This document shows positions 8,591 through 17,677 of a stretch of 64,000 nt of DNA, piece after piece. Positions within the stretch are counted from its first letter, which is position 1. The number at the start of each line of letters is the position of its first letter. Below the pieces are notes generated by a model, which searched no databases, was not told the origin of the DNA, and was given only the letters and a program-made list of their open reading frames with translations. Origin of the DNA: Halomonas sp. Y3 (GTDB taxonomy: Bacteria > Pseudomonadota > Gammaproteobacteria > Pseudomonadales > Halomonadaceae); NCBI RefSeq assembly GCF_024137965.1, contig NZ_CP099975.1, positions 1,550,001 through 1,614,000 of the forward strand, in the 5' to 3' direction. Made by a program: the position numbers and the translations under genes.

Positions 8591-9604
8591 ATGAACGTCA
8601 GCAAGCGTACCCTGGGCTTCGCCCTGGCCACCGGTCTGGCCGTCGGCTTCTCCACCGCCGCCATGGCGCGTGACACCATCCAGATCGCCGGCTCATCCAC
8701 CGTCCTGCCCTTCGCCAGCATCGTGGCCGAGGAGTTCGGCAACAACTTCCCGCAGTTCAATACCCCGGTGGTGGGTTCCGGCGGCTCCGGCGGCGGCCTG
8801 CGTCAGTTCTGCCAGGGCGTGGGCGAGAACACCATCGACATTGCCAACTCCTCACGGGCCATTCGCAGCGGCGAGCTCGAGAACTGCCAGTCCAACGGCG
8901 TCAACGAGGTGCTCGAGGTGATGTTCGGCTACGACGGCATCGTCTTCGCCTCTCGCGCCGATCGGGGCGCCTTCGCCCTGACCCCGGCCCATGTCTTTGC
9001 CGCCGCGGCCCAGCAGGTGCGCGTCGACGGCGAGCTGGTCGACAACCCCTATACCCGCTGGTCCGAGATCGATGGCGACCTGCCGGATCAGGAGATCGTG
9101 CTGGTGATCCCGGCCTCCAACCACGGCACCCGCGAGGTGTTCGAGGAGAAGGTGCTGCACATCGGCTGCGACAGCTACGAGATGGAAGGCGACGCCTGTG
9201 ACGCCCTGCGCGGCGATGGCCGGATCATCGAGATCGCCGGCGACTACACCGAGACCCTGGCCCGCCTGGATGCCCAGTCCGACGCCGTGGGTGTCTTCGG
9301 TCTGAGCTTCTACGACCAGAACCGCGACCGGCTCCAGGTGGCCACCGTGGATGGCGTGACTCCCTCCCTCGAGACCATCGGCTCCGGCGAGTACCCGGTC
9401 TCCCGTCCGCTGTTCTTCTACGTCAAGGGCGAGCACCTGGATGTGATTCCCGGCCTTGCCGAATACACCGAGTTCTTCTTGAACGAGATGGTCTCCGGCT
9501 TCGGTAGCCCCCTGGAGGACGCCGGCCTGATCCCGCTGGACGACGAAGAGCGTGCCGAGGCCCTGGAGCAGTTCCAGGCCCGCACCCTGGTCAGCGCCGA
9601 ATAA
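8591..9604 (+). CDS. pstS: Phosphate ABC transporter, periplasmic binding protein PstS
   Basis: A 337-residue secreted protein: signal peptide of about 25 residues (ending STAAMA), then the PstS motif IQIAGSSTVLPFA and VVGSGGSGGGLRQFC, which forms the phosphate pocket. IDIANSSRAI and VFGLSFYDQN are also typical of the larger PstS class seen in pseudomonads. It captures phosphate in the periplasm for PstCA-PstB. GAGGATCC lies upstream of the ATG. It leads a pstSCAB-arsC-arsR run and has Pho-box-like repeats upstream. Confidence 0.93.
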   Translation: MNVSKRTLGFALATGLAVGFSTAAMARDTIQIAGSSTVLPFASIVAEEFGNNFPQFNTPVVGSGGSGGGLRQFCQGVGENTIDIANSSRAIRSGELENCQSNGVNEVLEVMFGYDGIVFASRADRGAFALTPAHVFAAAAQQVRVDGELVDNPYTRWSEIDGDLPDQEIVLVIPASNHGTREVFEEKVLHIGCDSYEMEGDACDALRGDGRIIEIAGDYTETLARLDAQSDAVGVFGLSFYDQNRDRLQVATVDGVTPSLETIGSGEYPVSRPLFFYVKGEHLDVIPGLAEYTEFFLNEMVSGFGSPLEDAGLIPLDDEERAEALEQFQARTLVSAE

Positions 9605-9661
9605 GGGTCGTGATCGCCGGGGCAGGGATCACCTGCCCCGGTTTGTCCATGCGGGGAATCC

Positions 9662-11035
9662 ATGAATAACCTTGCCTTGATCGCCATCCTGCTGATCGTC
9701 ATGGCCCTGGCCTATCAGGTCGGCCTGACGCGCAGTCGCACGGTGGCAACCGACGGAGTGCGGCTGCACTCGCGTCCCGGATACTACGGCATGCTGGTGG
9801 CCCTCTGGTGCGGCCTGCCGGCCTTTGCCCTCTTACTGCTCTGGAGTCTGGCGGGCACCTCGCTGGTGGAGCTGCTGGTGGTGCGCCAGCTGCCCCCCGA
9901 GATCGCCACGCTAGGCGAGCGGGAGCTCTCCACCTTTCTGCGCCGCGTCTCGGCGCTGGCCGCCGACCGCGCCGTCTCCGGCACGCCCAGCGAGACGGAA
10001 CTGGCCGCTGCCGCCCATATGGCGAGCCTGCAGACGCTGGGGCGCATGATCACCATCGCCGCCATGGCCGTGGCCGCCGTTGCCGGCCTGGTGCTGGCCC
10101 GGGGCCGCATCTCGCCACAGCTGCGCGCCCGCAACCAGGTGGAGCGGGTGATCACCATCGCACTGGCGCTCTGTTCCGGGGTGGCCATCCTCACCACGGT
10201 GGGCATCGTGCTCTCCATGGTGGGCGAGGCGATGAACTTCTTTCGCTTTATCAGCCCGGCGGAGTTCTTCTTCGGCACCACCTGGAATCCGCGCTTCAGC
10301 ACCTCCGGAGATACGGGCCAGGGGGAGTTCGGCCTGCTGCCGCTGCTGTGGGGTACCCTGATGGTCAGTGCCATCGCCCTGCTGGTGGCGGTGCCGCTGG
10401 GGCTGATGACCGCCATCTACATGGCCGAGTACGCCCCGGCCTGGCTGCGCAACGTCGCCAAGCCGGTGATCGAGGTACTGGCCGGTATCCCGACCATCGT
10501 CTACGGCTTCTTCGCCCTGATCGTGATCGGTCCCTTCCTGTCCGACCTGGGCGACCTGGTGGGCATCAGCATTCGCACCACCAGCGCGCTCACCGCGGGC
10601 CTGGTCATGGGGATCATGATCATTCCCTTCGTCTCCTCGCTCTCCGACGACATCATCACCCAGGTGCCCAAGGCCCTGCGCGACGGGGCCCTTGGCCTGG
10701 GTGCCACCAAGTCGGAGACCATTCGTCAGGTGGTGCTGCCGGCGGCCCTGCCGGGGATCGTCGGGGCCTTCCTGCTGGCCGCCAGCCGGGCCATCGGCGA
10801 GACCATGATCGTGGTACTGGCAGCCGGCAACAATCCGGTACTGCACGCCAACCCCTTCGAGGCGGTCTCCACCATCACGGTGACCATCGTCAACCAGCTG
10901 ACCGGTGATATGGACTTCGCCAGCCCCCAGTCGCTGGTGGCCTTCGCCCTGGGCCTGACGCTGTTCGTCATCACCCTGGGGCTCAACGTCATCGCCCTGG
11001 TGGTGGTGCGCCGCTATCGCCAGCAATATGAGTAA
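9662..11035 (+). CDS. pstC: Phosphate ABC transporter permease PstC
   Basis: A 457-residue inner-membrane permease, longer than E. coli PstC (319) because of an N-terminal extension with two extra hydrophobic segments and a periplasmic loop; this long form accompanies the long PstA downstream. The transport domain starts near residue 230 (LPLLWGTLMVSAIALLVAVP) and contains the ABC coupling loop GLGATKSETIRQVVLPAALPGI. It pairs with PstA to form the phosphate channel. It begins 57 bases after pstS and ends six bases before pstA. Confidence 0.93.
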   Translation: MNNLALIAILLIVMALAYQVGLTRSRTVATDGVRLHSRPGYYGMLVALWCGLPAFALLLLWSLAGTSLVELLVVRQLPPEIATLGERELSTFLRRVSALAADRAVSGTPSETELAAAAHMASLQTLGRMITIAAMAVAAVAGLVLARGRISPQLRARNQVERVITIALALCSGVAILTTVGIVLSMVGEAMNFFRFISPAEFFFGTTWNPRFSTSGDTGQGEFGLLPLLWGTLMVSAIALLVAVPLGLMTAIYMAEYAPAWLRNVAKPVIEVLAGIPTIVYGFFALIVIGPFLSDLGDLVGISIRTTSALTAGLVMGIMIIPFVSSLSDDIITQVPKALRDGALGLGATKSETIRQVVLPAALPGIVGAFLLAASRAIGETMIVVLAAGNNPVLHANPFEAVSTITVTIVNQLTGDMDFASPQSLVAFALGLTLFVITLGLNVIALVVVRRYRQQYE

Positions 11036-11041
11036 TCGCCT

Positions 11042-12406
11042 GTGACCACTGACACGCTTACCATCGAAGAACGCAGCCGCCAGCGGCTGGCGACCATCGA
11101 GGCCTCCCTGGCGGGGCGCCACGCCCGGGAGCGGCGTTTCCGTCGCATGGGCCTGGGGGCCGTGGTCACCGGCATGGGCCTGGTGCTGATTCTGTTTATC
11201 AGCATCCTGATGCGTGGGGTGCCCGCCTTCTGGCAGGCTACCTTCTATCTGGACGTTCACTTCGACCCCGAGGTGATCCAGGTGGATGAAAAGCCGGTGC
11301 GCGAGTCCGGCGAGAGCGCCAGCGCCTTCCGCGAGCGCGAGCTGGCCTGGATGAGCCGGGTCGGCCTGGTCAACTGGCAGCAGATCATCGACGAGGCGCT
11401 CAAGGCCGAACTCGGCGAGATCGAGGCGCGCCAGACCCGTGACCTGCGGGCCCTGATCACCTCCGGCGAGCGTCACGCCCTGCGCGACCGCTTCATCGAG
11501 GACCCCTCGCTGCTCGGCGAGACGGTGCGGCTCAAGATGCTCGCCTCGGCCAACGTCGACGTCTGGCTCAAGGGCAATATCGACCGCAGCCTGCCGGACC
11601 GCCAGCAGCAGCTCAGCGCCCAGACCCGTGAGTGGGCCGATGAGCTCTATGCTCGCGGCGTGATCACCAACGCCTTCAGCACGGCGCTCTTCCTCAACAC
11701 CGACTCGCGCAGCTCGCTCGCCTCGGCGGGCCTGGCCGGCGCCTTCATGGGCTCGCTGTTCATGATGCTGGTGGTGATCGTGCTCTCGGTGCCGATCGGG
11801 GTGGCCAGCGCCATCTACCTGGAGGAGTTCGCGCCCAAGAATCGCATCACCGATCTGATCGAGATCAATATCAACAACCTGGCGGCGGTACCCTCCATCG
11901 TCTTCGGCCTGCTGGGGGCGGCGATCTTTATCGGCTATCTGGGGCTGCCGCTGTCGGCCCCGCTGGTGGGCGGTCTGGTGCTGACCCTGATGACGCTGCC
12001 GACCATCATCATCGCCACCCGGGCCTCGCTGCGCTCCATTCCCGGCTCCATTCGCCAGGCGGCGCTGGGTATCGGCGCGTCACGGGTGCAGACGGTCTTC
12101 CATCACGTGCTGCCGCTGGCCCTACCGGGGATCCTGACCGGCTCCATCCTGGGGGTCGCCCAGGCCCTGGGGGAGACCGCGCCGCTGCTGCTGATCGGCA
12201 TGAATGCCTTCGTCGCCAACGTGCCGGGTACCCCCCTGGAGCAGTCCACGGCGCTGCCGGTGCAGATCTATCTCTGGCAGGGCAACGAACTGCGCAACTT
12301 CTTCGAGGCGCGTACCTCGGCAGCCATCATCGTGCTGCTGGGCCTGATGCTGAGCCTCAACGCGCTGGCCATCTGGCTGCGCAAACGATTCGAGACGAGG
12401 TGGTAA
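11042..12406 (+). CDS. pstA: Phosphate ABC transporter permease PstA
   Basis: A 454-residue permease with a GTG start just after pstC. As in PstC, an N-terminal helix and a large periplasmic domain (about residues 60-215) precede the core, which has the coupling loop GIGASRVQTVFHHVLPLALPGI and NINNLAAVPSIVFGLLGAAIF. The stop codon TAA is immediately followed by the pstB ATG. The long PstA/PstC pair is the type found in several marine and pseudomonad gammaproteobacteria. Confidence 0.93.
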   Translation: MTTDTLTIEERSRQRLATIEASLAGRHARERRFRRMGLGAVVTGMGLVLILFISILMRGVPAFWQATFYLDVHFDPEVIQVDEKPVRESGESASAFRERELAWMSRVGLVNWQQIIDEALKAELGEIEARQTRDLRALITSGERHALRDRFIEDPSLLGETVRLKMLASANVDVWLKGNIDRSLPDRQQQLSAQTREWADELYARGVITNAFSTALFLNTDSRSSLASAGLAGAFMGSLFMMLVVIVLSVPIGVASAIYLEEFAPKNRITDLIEININNLAAVPSIVFGLLGAAIFIGYLGLPLSAPLVGGLVLTLMTLPTIIIATRASLRSIPGSIRQAALGIGASRVQTVFHHVLPLALPGILTGSILGVAQALGETAPLLLIGMNAFVANVPGTPLEQSTALPVQIYLWQGNELRNFFEARTSAAIIVLLGLMLSLNALAIWLRKRFETRW

Positions 12407-13231
12407 ATGAACATGGCAACCAGCACGCCGGTGCCCACCGGCCTCGGCGAGAGCCGCACCAGCAAGGCAAGCGACCGCATCAAGATGCAGGCGCGTGACG
12501 TCAAGGTCTACTACGGCGATAACGAGGCCCTCCACGGCGTCGACGTGGATATCTTCGAGAACGAGGTGGTGGCCTTCATCGGCCCCTCGGGCTGCGGCAA
12601 GTCCACCTTCCTGCGCTGCCTCAACCGCATGAACGACACCATTCCCGGCTGCCGGGTGGAGGGGGACGTGACCCTGGAGGGGCAGGACATCTATGCGCCC
12701 AGCCTGGACGTGGTGCTGCTGCGGGCCCAGGTGGGCATCGTCTTCCAGAAGCCCAACCCCTTCCCCAAGACCATCTACGAGAACATCGCCTACGGGCCGC
12801 GGCTCCACGGCCTCGCGAGGCGCCGCGCCGAACTGGACGATATCGTCGAAGGCAGCCTGCGCAAGGCGGGCCTCTGGGACGAGGTCAAGGATCGCCTCGA
12901 CCAGCCGGGCACCGGTCTCTCCGGCGGTCAGCAGCAGCGCCTCTGCATTGCCCGGACCATCGCCGTCCAGCCAGAGGTGATCCTGATGGATGAGCCCTGT
13001 TCGGCCCTCGACCCCATCGCCACGGCGAAGATCGAGCAGCTGATCGACGAGCTCTCCGAGAGCTATACCATCATCATGGTGACCCACAACATGCAGCAGG
13101 CCGCCCGCGTGGCAGATCGTACCGCCTTCTTCCACATGGGCGACCTGGTGGAGGTGGACAGCACCGACAAGATCTTTACCAACCCCGGCGACCAGCGTAC
13201 CCATGACTACATCACCGGACGCTTCGGTTGA
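12407..13231 (+). CDS. pstB: Phosphate ABC transporter ATPase PstB
   Basis: A 274-residue ABC ATPase. Walker A is GPSGCGKST, the signature is [16 protein letters not shown], Walker B is VILMDEP and the switch histidine is in [33 protein letters not shown] sequence ([14 protein letters not shown]) is specific to PstB. It powers phosphate import by PstCA and takes part in phosphate sensing with PhoU and PhoR. phoU, which usually follows pstB, is absent; arsC follows instead. Confidence 0.95.
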   Translation: MNMATSTPVPTGLGESRTSKASDRIKMQARDVKVYYGDNEALHGVDVDIFENEVVAFIGPSGCGKSTFLRCLNRMNDTIPGCRVEGDVTLEGQDIYAPSLDVVLLRAQVGIVFQKPNPFPKTIYENIAYGPRLHGLARRRAELDDIVEGSLRKAGLWDEVKDRLDQPGTGLSGGQQQRLCIARTIAVQPEVILMDEPCSALDPIATAKIEQLIDELSESYTIIMVTHNMQQAARVADRTAFFHMGDLVEVDSTDKIFTNPGDQRTHDYITGRFG

Positions 13232-13241
13232 GGAGAACGTG

Positions 13242-13712
13242 ATGGGCAGGAAGCTTCAGGTGCTGTTTCTGTGCAACGCCAACTCGGCGCGCTCGCTGAT
13301 GGGGGAGGCGCTGCTCAACCACATGGCCGGGGATCTCTGCGAGGCCTTCAGCGCCGGGGTGGAGCCCGATACGCCCCACGAGCACACCCTGGCGGCGCTG
13401 CGTGAGTTCGGTATCCCGACGGAGGGCCTGGCCAGCGAGCCCATCGAGCGCTATGCCGACCGCCACTTCGATTCCGTGATGATCCTCTGCGAAAAGGCTC
13501 AGCAGCGCTGTCGCGACTGGCAGGGCAGGACGGACGAGCTGATCTACTGGGATATCCCCGATCCGCGCCTGCACGAGGGACCAACGGCCTATACCCGGGC
13601 GCTGCGCGACATTCGCGGCCGCCTGGAGCTCTGGGTGGCGGTCAAGCGCCGCCAGCAGCGGCGCGCCGAGGGCAGCGGGGTGAGCGACGGCGGAATGCCT
13701 GGGGTACCATAG
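13242..13712 (+). CDS. arsC: Arsenate reductase, low-molecular-weight tyrosine phosphatase type
   Basis: A 156-residue cytosolic enzyme reducing arsenate to arsenite. The active-site loop is C11-X5-R17 in FLCNANSARSLM, and the acid is in IPDPRLHEG, as in thioredoxin- or glutaredoxin-coupled LMW-PTP arsenate reductases. The start at 13242 follows AGGAG at 13231; an earlier in-frame ATG overlaps pstB and is less likely. Position directly after pstB implies co-transcription: arsenate enters through phosphate transporters, so the reductase is made when uptake is high. The reduced product would leave through Acr3, encoded 14 kb away. Confidence 0.88.
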   Translation: MGRKLQVLFLCNANSARSLMGEALLNHMAGDLCEAFSAGVEPDTPHEHTLAALREFGIPTEGLASEPIERYADRHFDSVMILCEKAQQRCRDWQGRTDELIYWDIPDPRLHEGPTAYTRALRDIRGRLELWVAVKRRQQRRAEGSGVSDGGMPGVP

Positions 13713-13735
13713 CGGGCATCCCCTGCCCGATATGG
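13707..13735. promoter_or_regulatory. Inverted repeat before arsR, possible operator or terminator
   Basis: CCATAGCGGGCA (13707-13718) and TGCCCGATATGG (13724-13735) are inverted copies matching at 11 of 12 positions, ending 10 bases before the arsR ATG and overlapping the arsC stop. It could be an autoregulatory ArsR site or an attenuating hairpin between arsC and arsR; there is no U tract. Confidence 0.4.
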
Positions 13736-13745
13736 TGAGCCCTCG

Positions 13746-14093
13746 ATGATTGCACCTTCTCGCCTGTTCAAGTGCCTCGGTGACGACACCCGCCTGCTGG
13801 TGACCCTGCTGATCCGCCGGGAGGGTGAGCTCTGCGTCTGCGAGATGACCCACGCCCTGGAGGAGTCGCAGCCCAAGGTATCGCGCCACCTGGCCCAGCT
13901 GCGCGCCTGCGGCCTGCTCAACGATCGCCGCGAGGGGCAGTGGGTCTACTATCGCCTGGGCGAGGGGCTGCCGGCCTGGGTCGAGGCGGTGCTCGCCGCC
14001 GCGGAGCAGGGCGAGGCCGGGCGGCTCGCCCTGCTGCAGCAGCGCCTGGCGGGCATGGGCAACCGTCCGGAGCGGTGTGCCGCGCTCTGCTGA
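13746..14093 (+). CDS. arsR: ArsR-family metalloregulator
   Basis: A 115-residue winged-helix repressor. ELCVCEMTHALEESQPKVSRHLAQLRACGLL contains the recognition helix and the CVC pair of the As(III)-binding site typical of E. coli-type ArsR. Arsenite binding should release it from DNA and derepress ars genes. Candidate operators in the window lie before the permease gene, before the truncated permease and before acr3. It converges with the thioredoxin-like gene, whose stop codon abuts its own. Confidence 0.9.
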   Translation: MIAPSRLFKCLGDDTRLLVTLLIRREGELCVCEMTHALEESQPKVSRHLAQLRACGLLNDRREGQWVYYRLGEGLPAWVEAVLAAAEQGEAGRLALLQQRLAGMGNRPERCAALC

Positions 14094-14327
14094 TCACCCC
14101 TTGAGGAGCGTCTCCAGCTCCTCGGCGCTGGCCACCTTGCCCTCGGTGACCAGCTCGCCGTCGATGGCGAGGGCCGGCGTATTCATCACGCCGGCATCGA
14201 TGATGGCGTTCATGTCGGTGACCTTCTCGATCTCCACCGTCATGCCCAGGGCCTCGGCGGCTTCCTGGGCGTTGGCGGTGAGCTGGTCGCACTTCCTGCA
14301 GCCCTTGCCGTAGATGCTCAGTTTCAT
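14094..14327 (-). CDS. Small thioredoxin-like redox protein (redox-active disulfide protein 2 type)
   Basis: A 77-residue glutaredoxin-like thioredoxin fold protein: MKLSIYGKGCRKCDQL carries the CxxC redox pair and VMNTPALAIDGE the cis-proline loop. These small proteins repeatedly neighbour COG0701 permeases, as here, 26 bases downstream of the permease on the same strand; a role in reducing the permease or its cargo is an inference. The start at 14327 has GAGGAGAAC upstream. Its stop abuts that of arsR. Confidence 0.85.
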   Translation of the reverse strand: MKLSIYGKGCRKCDQLTANAQEAAEALGMTVEIEKVTDMNAIIDAGVMNTPALAIDGELVTEGKVASAEELETLLKG

Positions 14328-14353
14328 GGCGTTCTCCTCGGGGGATGTCGGTA

Positions 14354-15703
14354 TCACGGCCACAGCTGGCCGTAGAGATAGCCGGTGAAGGTTGCCATGA
14401 CCACCACCAGGGCACAGTAGACCAGGGTCTTCTGTGTGCCCATGATGGTGCGGATCACCAGCATGTTGGGCAGCGACAGGGCGGGCCCCGCCAGCAGCAG
14501 CGCCAGCGCCGGGCCCTTGCCCATGCCGTTGCCGATCAGCCCCTGGACGATGGGCACCTCGGTCAGCGTCGAGAAGTACATGAAGCCGCCCAGCAGCGAG
14601 GCGAGGAAGGTGGAGCGGAAGCCGTTGTCGCCCACCGCCAGCACCACCCACTCCGAGGGGATCAGCCCCTCCTCGCCGGGGCGGCCCAGCAGCAAGCCGG
14701 CCACGAAGACCCCGACCAGCAGCAGCGGCATGATCTGCTTGGTGAAGTCCCAGCTCTGCTCGGCCCACTCCCGGTCGTCGTCACGCAGGGTGGCGATCAG
14801 CATCAGGCCGATGATGCCCACCGCGAAGGCGAGCTCCGGCACGCCGGGCGCCAGCAGGGCGGCCAGCACCACAGCGCCGGCGAGGATCGCGACCTGACGC
14901 AGGGGCCAGCCCCAGCGGCGCATCAGCAGCAGGGCGAAGAGGCCGGCGAGCACGGCGGTGATCTGCCACTTCCAGCCGCGAATGGCCATCCAGGTCGGGC
15001 TGTCGGCGACGGCCCAGTTGGCGAATACCAGGATGCCCACCATCAGGCCGAAGAAGGCGGCGACCTGGCCCAGGGGGCGGGAGAGCTCCCCCTCGAAGCC
15101 CCGGGCGCTGGCCCTGGCCCGGGCCTGCTCCTCGCGGCGGTAGATCAGGTGCATGATCACCCCGATCACCACGGCGAAGATGATGGCGCCGACGGCCCGG
15201 GCCAGCCCCAACTCGAACCCCAGCACCTTGGCGGTGACCACGATGGCCATGATGTTGATGGCCGGCCCCGAGTAGAGGAAGGCCACCGCCGGGCCCAGGC
15301 CCGCCCCGCGCCGGTAGATGCCGCCGAACAGCGGCAGCACGGTGCAGGAGCAGACCGCCAGCAGGGTCCCGGAGACCGAGGCCATGCCGAAGGCCACCGG
15401 CTTGGGGGCGCTGGGCCCCAGGTAGCGCATCACCGCGCCCTGGCTCAGGTAGGTGGCCATGGCGCCGGCGATCACGAAGGCCGGGAGCAGGCAGAGGATC
15501 ACGTGCTCCTGGGCGTACCAGTGGGTCAGCCGGATGCCCTCCAGCACGGCGTTGTCGAAGCGCGCCGTGCCGGCGGGCATGAAGTAGATCAGCAGGAAGA
15601 TCCCCACCACGGCGCCGAGCCAGCGGACCTGCTCGGGGTTCTCCCGGGCCATGGCCAGCAGGCGGCGGGGGAGGGCGGTGTTAGCGGGCTCGGGTTCCGA
15701 CAT
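14354..15703 (-). CDS. COG0701-family permease, intact copy
   Basis: A 449-residue membrane protein with about ten helices, a large charged cytoplasmic loop (RREEQARARASARGFEGE) and the family motif LAVCSCTVLPLFGGIYRRGAG, repeated in the second half as STLTEVPIVQGLIGNGMGKGPALALLL. Members occur in arsenic and other metal loci and in pair with small thioredoxins; an export role for an arsenic or thiol-linked species is likely but not shown. Bases 15361-15671 are nearly identical to 25612-25922, the truncated second copy. Confidence 0.85.
   Translation of the reverse strand: MSEPEPANTALPRRLLAMARENPEQVRWLGAVVGIFLLIYFMPAGTARFDNAVLEGIRLTHWYAQEHVILCLLPAFVIAGAMATYLSQGAVMRYLGPSAPKPVAFGMASVSGTLLAVCSCTVLPLFGGIYRRGAGLGPAVAFLYSGPAINIMAIVVTAKVLGFELGLARAVGAIIFAVVIGVIMHLIYRREEQARARASARGFEGELSRPLGQVAAFFGLMVGILVFANWAVADSPTWMAIRGWKWQITAVLAGLFALLLMRRWGWPLRQVAILAGAVVLAALLAPGVPELAFAVGIIGLMLIATLRDDDREWAEQSWDFTKQIMPLLLVGVFVAGLLLGRPGEEGLIPSEWVVLAVGDNGFRSTFLASLLGGFMYFSTLTEVPIVQGLIGNGMGKGPALALLLAGPALSLPNMLVIRTIMGTQKTLVYCALVVVMATFTGYLYGQLWP
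15361..15671. repeat. 311-bp direct repeat, copy 1 (within permease gene)
   Basis: Bases 15361-15671 match 25612-25922 with about three differences, in the same orientation and with a constant offset of 10,251 bases. Outside this span the two copies diverge at once, including different N-terminal codons. The repeats bound the 10-kb foreign block. Confidence 0.9.
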
Positions 15704-15743
15704 GCGAGGTCTCGTGACAACCTTAGGGGGGATGTCGATCAGG

Positions 15744-15763
15744 GTATATGTTTATGCATATGC
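15744..15763. promoter_or_regulatory. Imperfect palindrome in the permease promoter region, possible ArsR site
   Basis: GTATATGTTTATGCATATGC is an AT-rich dyad 40 bases upstream of the permease start. It resembles in spacing and ATAT ends the two dyads near the acr3 and truncated permease genes, but the centre differs. Confidence 0.35.
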
Positions 15764-15776
15764 TTCCTAGATGGAA

Positions 15777-15812
15777 CTGCCGGGTGCTTGAGGTTGATCA
15801 AGTTCCCGGCAG
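15777..15812 (-). terminator. Hairpin downstream of the thiolase fragment
   Basis: CTGCCGGG (15777-15784) pairs with CCCGGCAG (15805-15812), with an inner stem CTTGA/TCAAG. It lies 38 bases after the stop of the thiolase fragment on the minus strand, where a 3' end would be expected. There is no long U tract. Confidence 0.4.
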
Positions 15813-15849
15813 CAGAAGTAGGGCGGAGGGTGACTTGGCCGGCGGGGGC

Positions 15850-15972
15850 CTAGAGCATTTCCAGTGCCAGGGCGATGCCCTGGCCGCCGCCGATGCACAG
15901 GGTGACGATGCTGCGACGCTCGCCGTTGCGCTGCATGGCATGCAGCAGGCGGGTGGTCAGCACCGCGCCGGC
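15850..15972 (-). pseudogene. Thiolase (acetyl-CoA acetyltransferase) C-terminal fragment
   Basis: Reading the minus strand into the TAG at 15850 gives GAVLTTRLLHAMQRNGE and then LCIGGGQGIALALEML, the conserved C-terminal end of thiolases, including the catalytic CxG region (C in LCIGGG). The upstream thiolase sequence is replaced at about 15970 by the transposase remnant. It is not a copy of the intact thiolase at 29956-31143, which ends LCIGGGEATAVAIELID. Confidence 0.82.
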
Positions 15973-17222
15973 GACAGCGGGTGATCGCTGGCCTTCAGCC
16001 GCATCCGCAGCACTCGGTAAAGCACCAGAGCGAGGAAGCAGATCAGCGCATGGGCACGGATACGATCCGGTAGTCGGTGGTAGACCGGCGCGATCTCGAT
16101 GTCACTCTTCAACACCCGGAAGCCGCGCTCGATATCAGCCAACGACCGGTAGCGCTCGACGATCTCCGGCGGCTCGTGATCGGTCATGTTGGTGACCAAC
16201 AGCAGCTTGCCATCCATCATACGGGCGCGATCAAGGGCCCGCTGATCGAGTACGTAGTTGAACGTCTCCGCAGTCAGATCGACCTTGAGAATATGACCGA
16301 GGTGAGCATCAGTGACCGCCTTGTAGAACCTGGCGGTGACGCCGGCATCGGAGAGCTTTCTGCCGCGATAGCGAAGCCCGACATCCTGGTTGTCCAACTT
16401 TTCGAACCATTGACGAGCATCGGCCTGTATCGCCTCAATTTTCTGGTCTCGTGCGGCTGTCTGCACCTTGGCGACTTCCGGCCGGTGCGCCGCGATCAGT
16501 CGATGCTCCTGCCAGGCCATCTCACCGTAGGCTTCGCTATCGGCGTCCTGGCAGTGCGTCTCATGGAAGGCCTTCAGCAGGTCGTCAAACTCGCCGTAAC
16601 GGCGGCCCGGCACGGCCAAGATGAATTCCAGGGGGCGACCCTCGGTGCGCACAGCGGACAGGGCTTCCAGGTTGTCCAGAGACAACAAACCACGGTCGGC
16701 CACCAGCACCACGCGGCGCACGTTGAAGCGCTGGGTCACGATCTCGATGGTCGGAAGCAGCGTCCGGGTTTCCGCGACGTTACCGTCGAAGACTTCGTGA
16801 TGAATGGGTAATCCTTCCGCCGTCTGGACGACGCCCAACATGAACTGTCGGCCGATGCCGCCTTCCTTCGAAGGCCCGTAATGGCGCACATCACCCTCGA
16901 GAGACGTCTTGCCTTCTGCTCGGATCGTGGTGAGGTCGTAAAAGACGATCGACAGCTCTTGATCGATCAGCGGTTTGAGCTGCTGAGCCAGCACGTCATT
17001 GAGGGCTTCGCTGCAGTCCGACAGGGTATCCATAGTGCGCAGCAGATGCTGATGACTGATCAAGGCCGTGTCGACATCGGGCACCAGCACATCCTCCAGC
17101 CAGCGCAGCACACCGAGCTTGGATTCGGGATCGCAGAGGCGGTTGAACACCATGACCCGCAGCAGCCGCTCGGCATCGAACTGCCGCTTGCTGCGCAGCA
17201 CCCGGCGGAAGGCGTCATCCAA
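15957..17222 (-). pseudogene. IS1634-like (IS4 superfamily) transposase remnant
   Basis: About 421 residues of a DDE transposase: VFYDLTTIRAEGK, VLVADRGLLSLDN (second Asp), and the C-terminal YRSLADIERGFRVLKSDIEIAPVYHRLPDRIRAHALICFLALVLYRVL region with the catalytic Glu. Homologues run to about 550 residues. Here the N-terminal ~100 residues are missing (the frame only opens shortly upstream, after a TAA near 17280) and the C-terminus ends abruptly in LSPARC at the thiolase junction. Both ends are therefore broken and the element should be immobile. Confidence 0.75.
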
Positions 17223-17677
17223 GCCAAGCTCTGTACACCTGAATCCCGAGGGGGACCCAGTGCCGGAGGCAGCAGGATTTTAAAGAACCAGAACCATTTC
17301 ATGTGCCATCTATGTTGACAGGCACCGGCTGGGTGCCGTCCATGATATGCCTCCTGTCGTCGTGGAGGTCCTATCCTGGCCCAGCTCAGAGGGCGAATTC
17401 CACACCCAGCGACGAAGAACCAAATTGTTATGGGTGCAATAAAAATCTTGACTGATATTTTGTCTCTATTTTAGGATTAATTGTATTGCATCACTTTAAG
17501 AATAAGGGGGTGTTTTTGTGGACAATATATTTATACAACCTAGCTCGGTACATGGAGCCAACGCAAAATGTACTCGCCGTGACTTCTAATGCAAAACTTC
17601 ATTAGTGGTAAATGAGGTTGGGTGTTGGATATTAGTCAAAGGATGGGTTAAGGGTGTGGTGATATCAGGGAGGATTT
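17223..17677. other. Gap marking the change from high-GC to low-GC DNA
   Basis: The first 60 bases are a frame extension of the broken transposase. GGCACC and GGTGCC around 17327-17343 form a short hairpin. From about 17400 the sequence turns AT-rich, and TTGACT near 17452 could be a -35 element for the following cluster, though no good -10 is evident at standard spacing. No gene, tRNA or complete IS end is seen. Confidence 0.5.
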
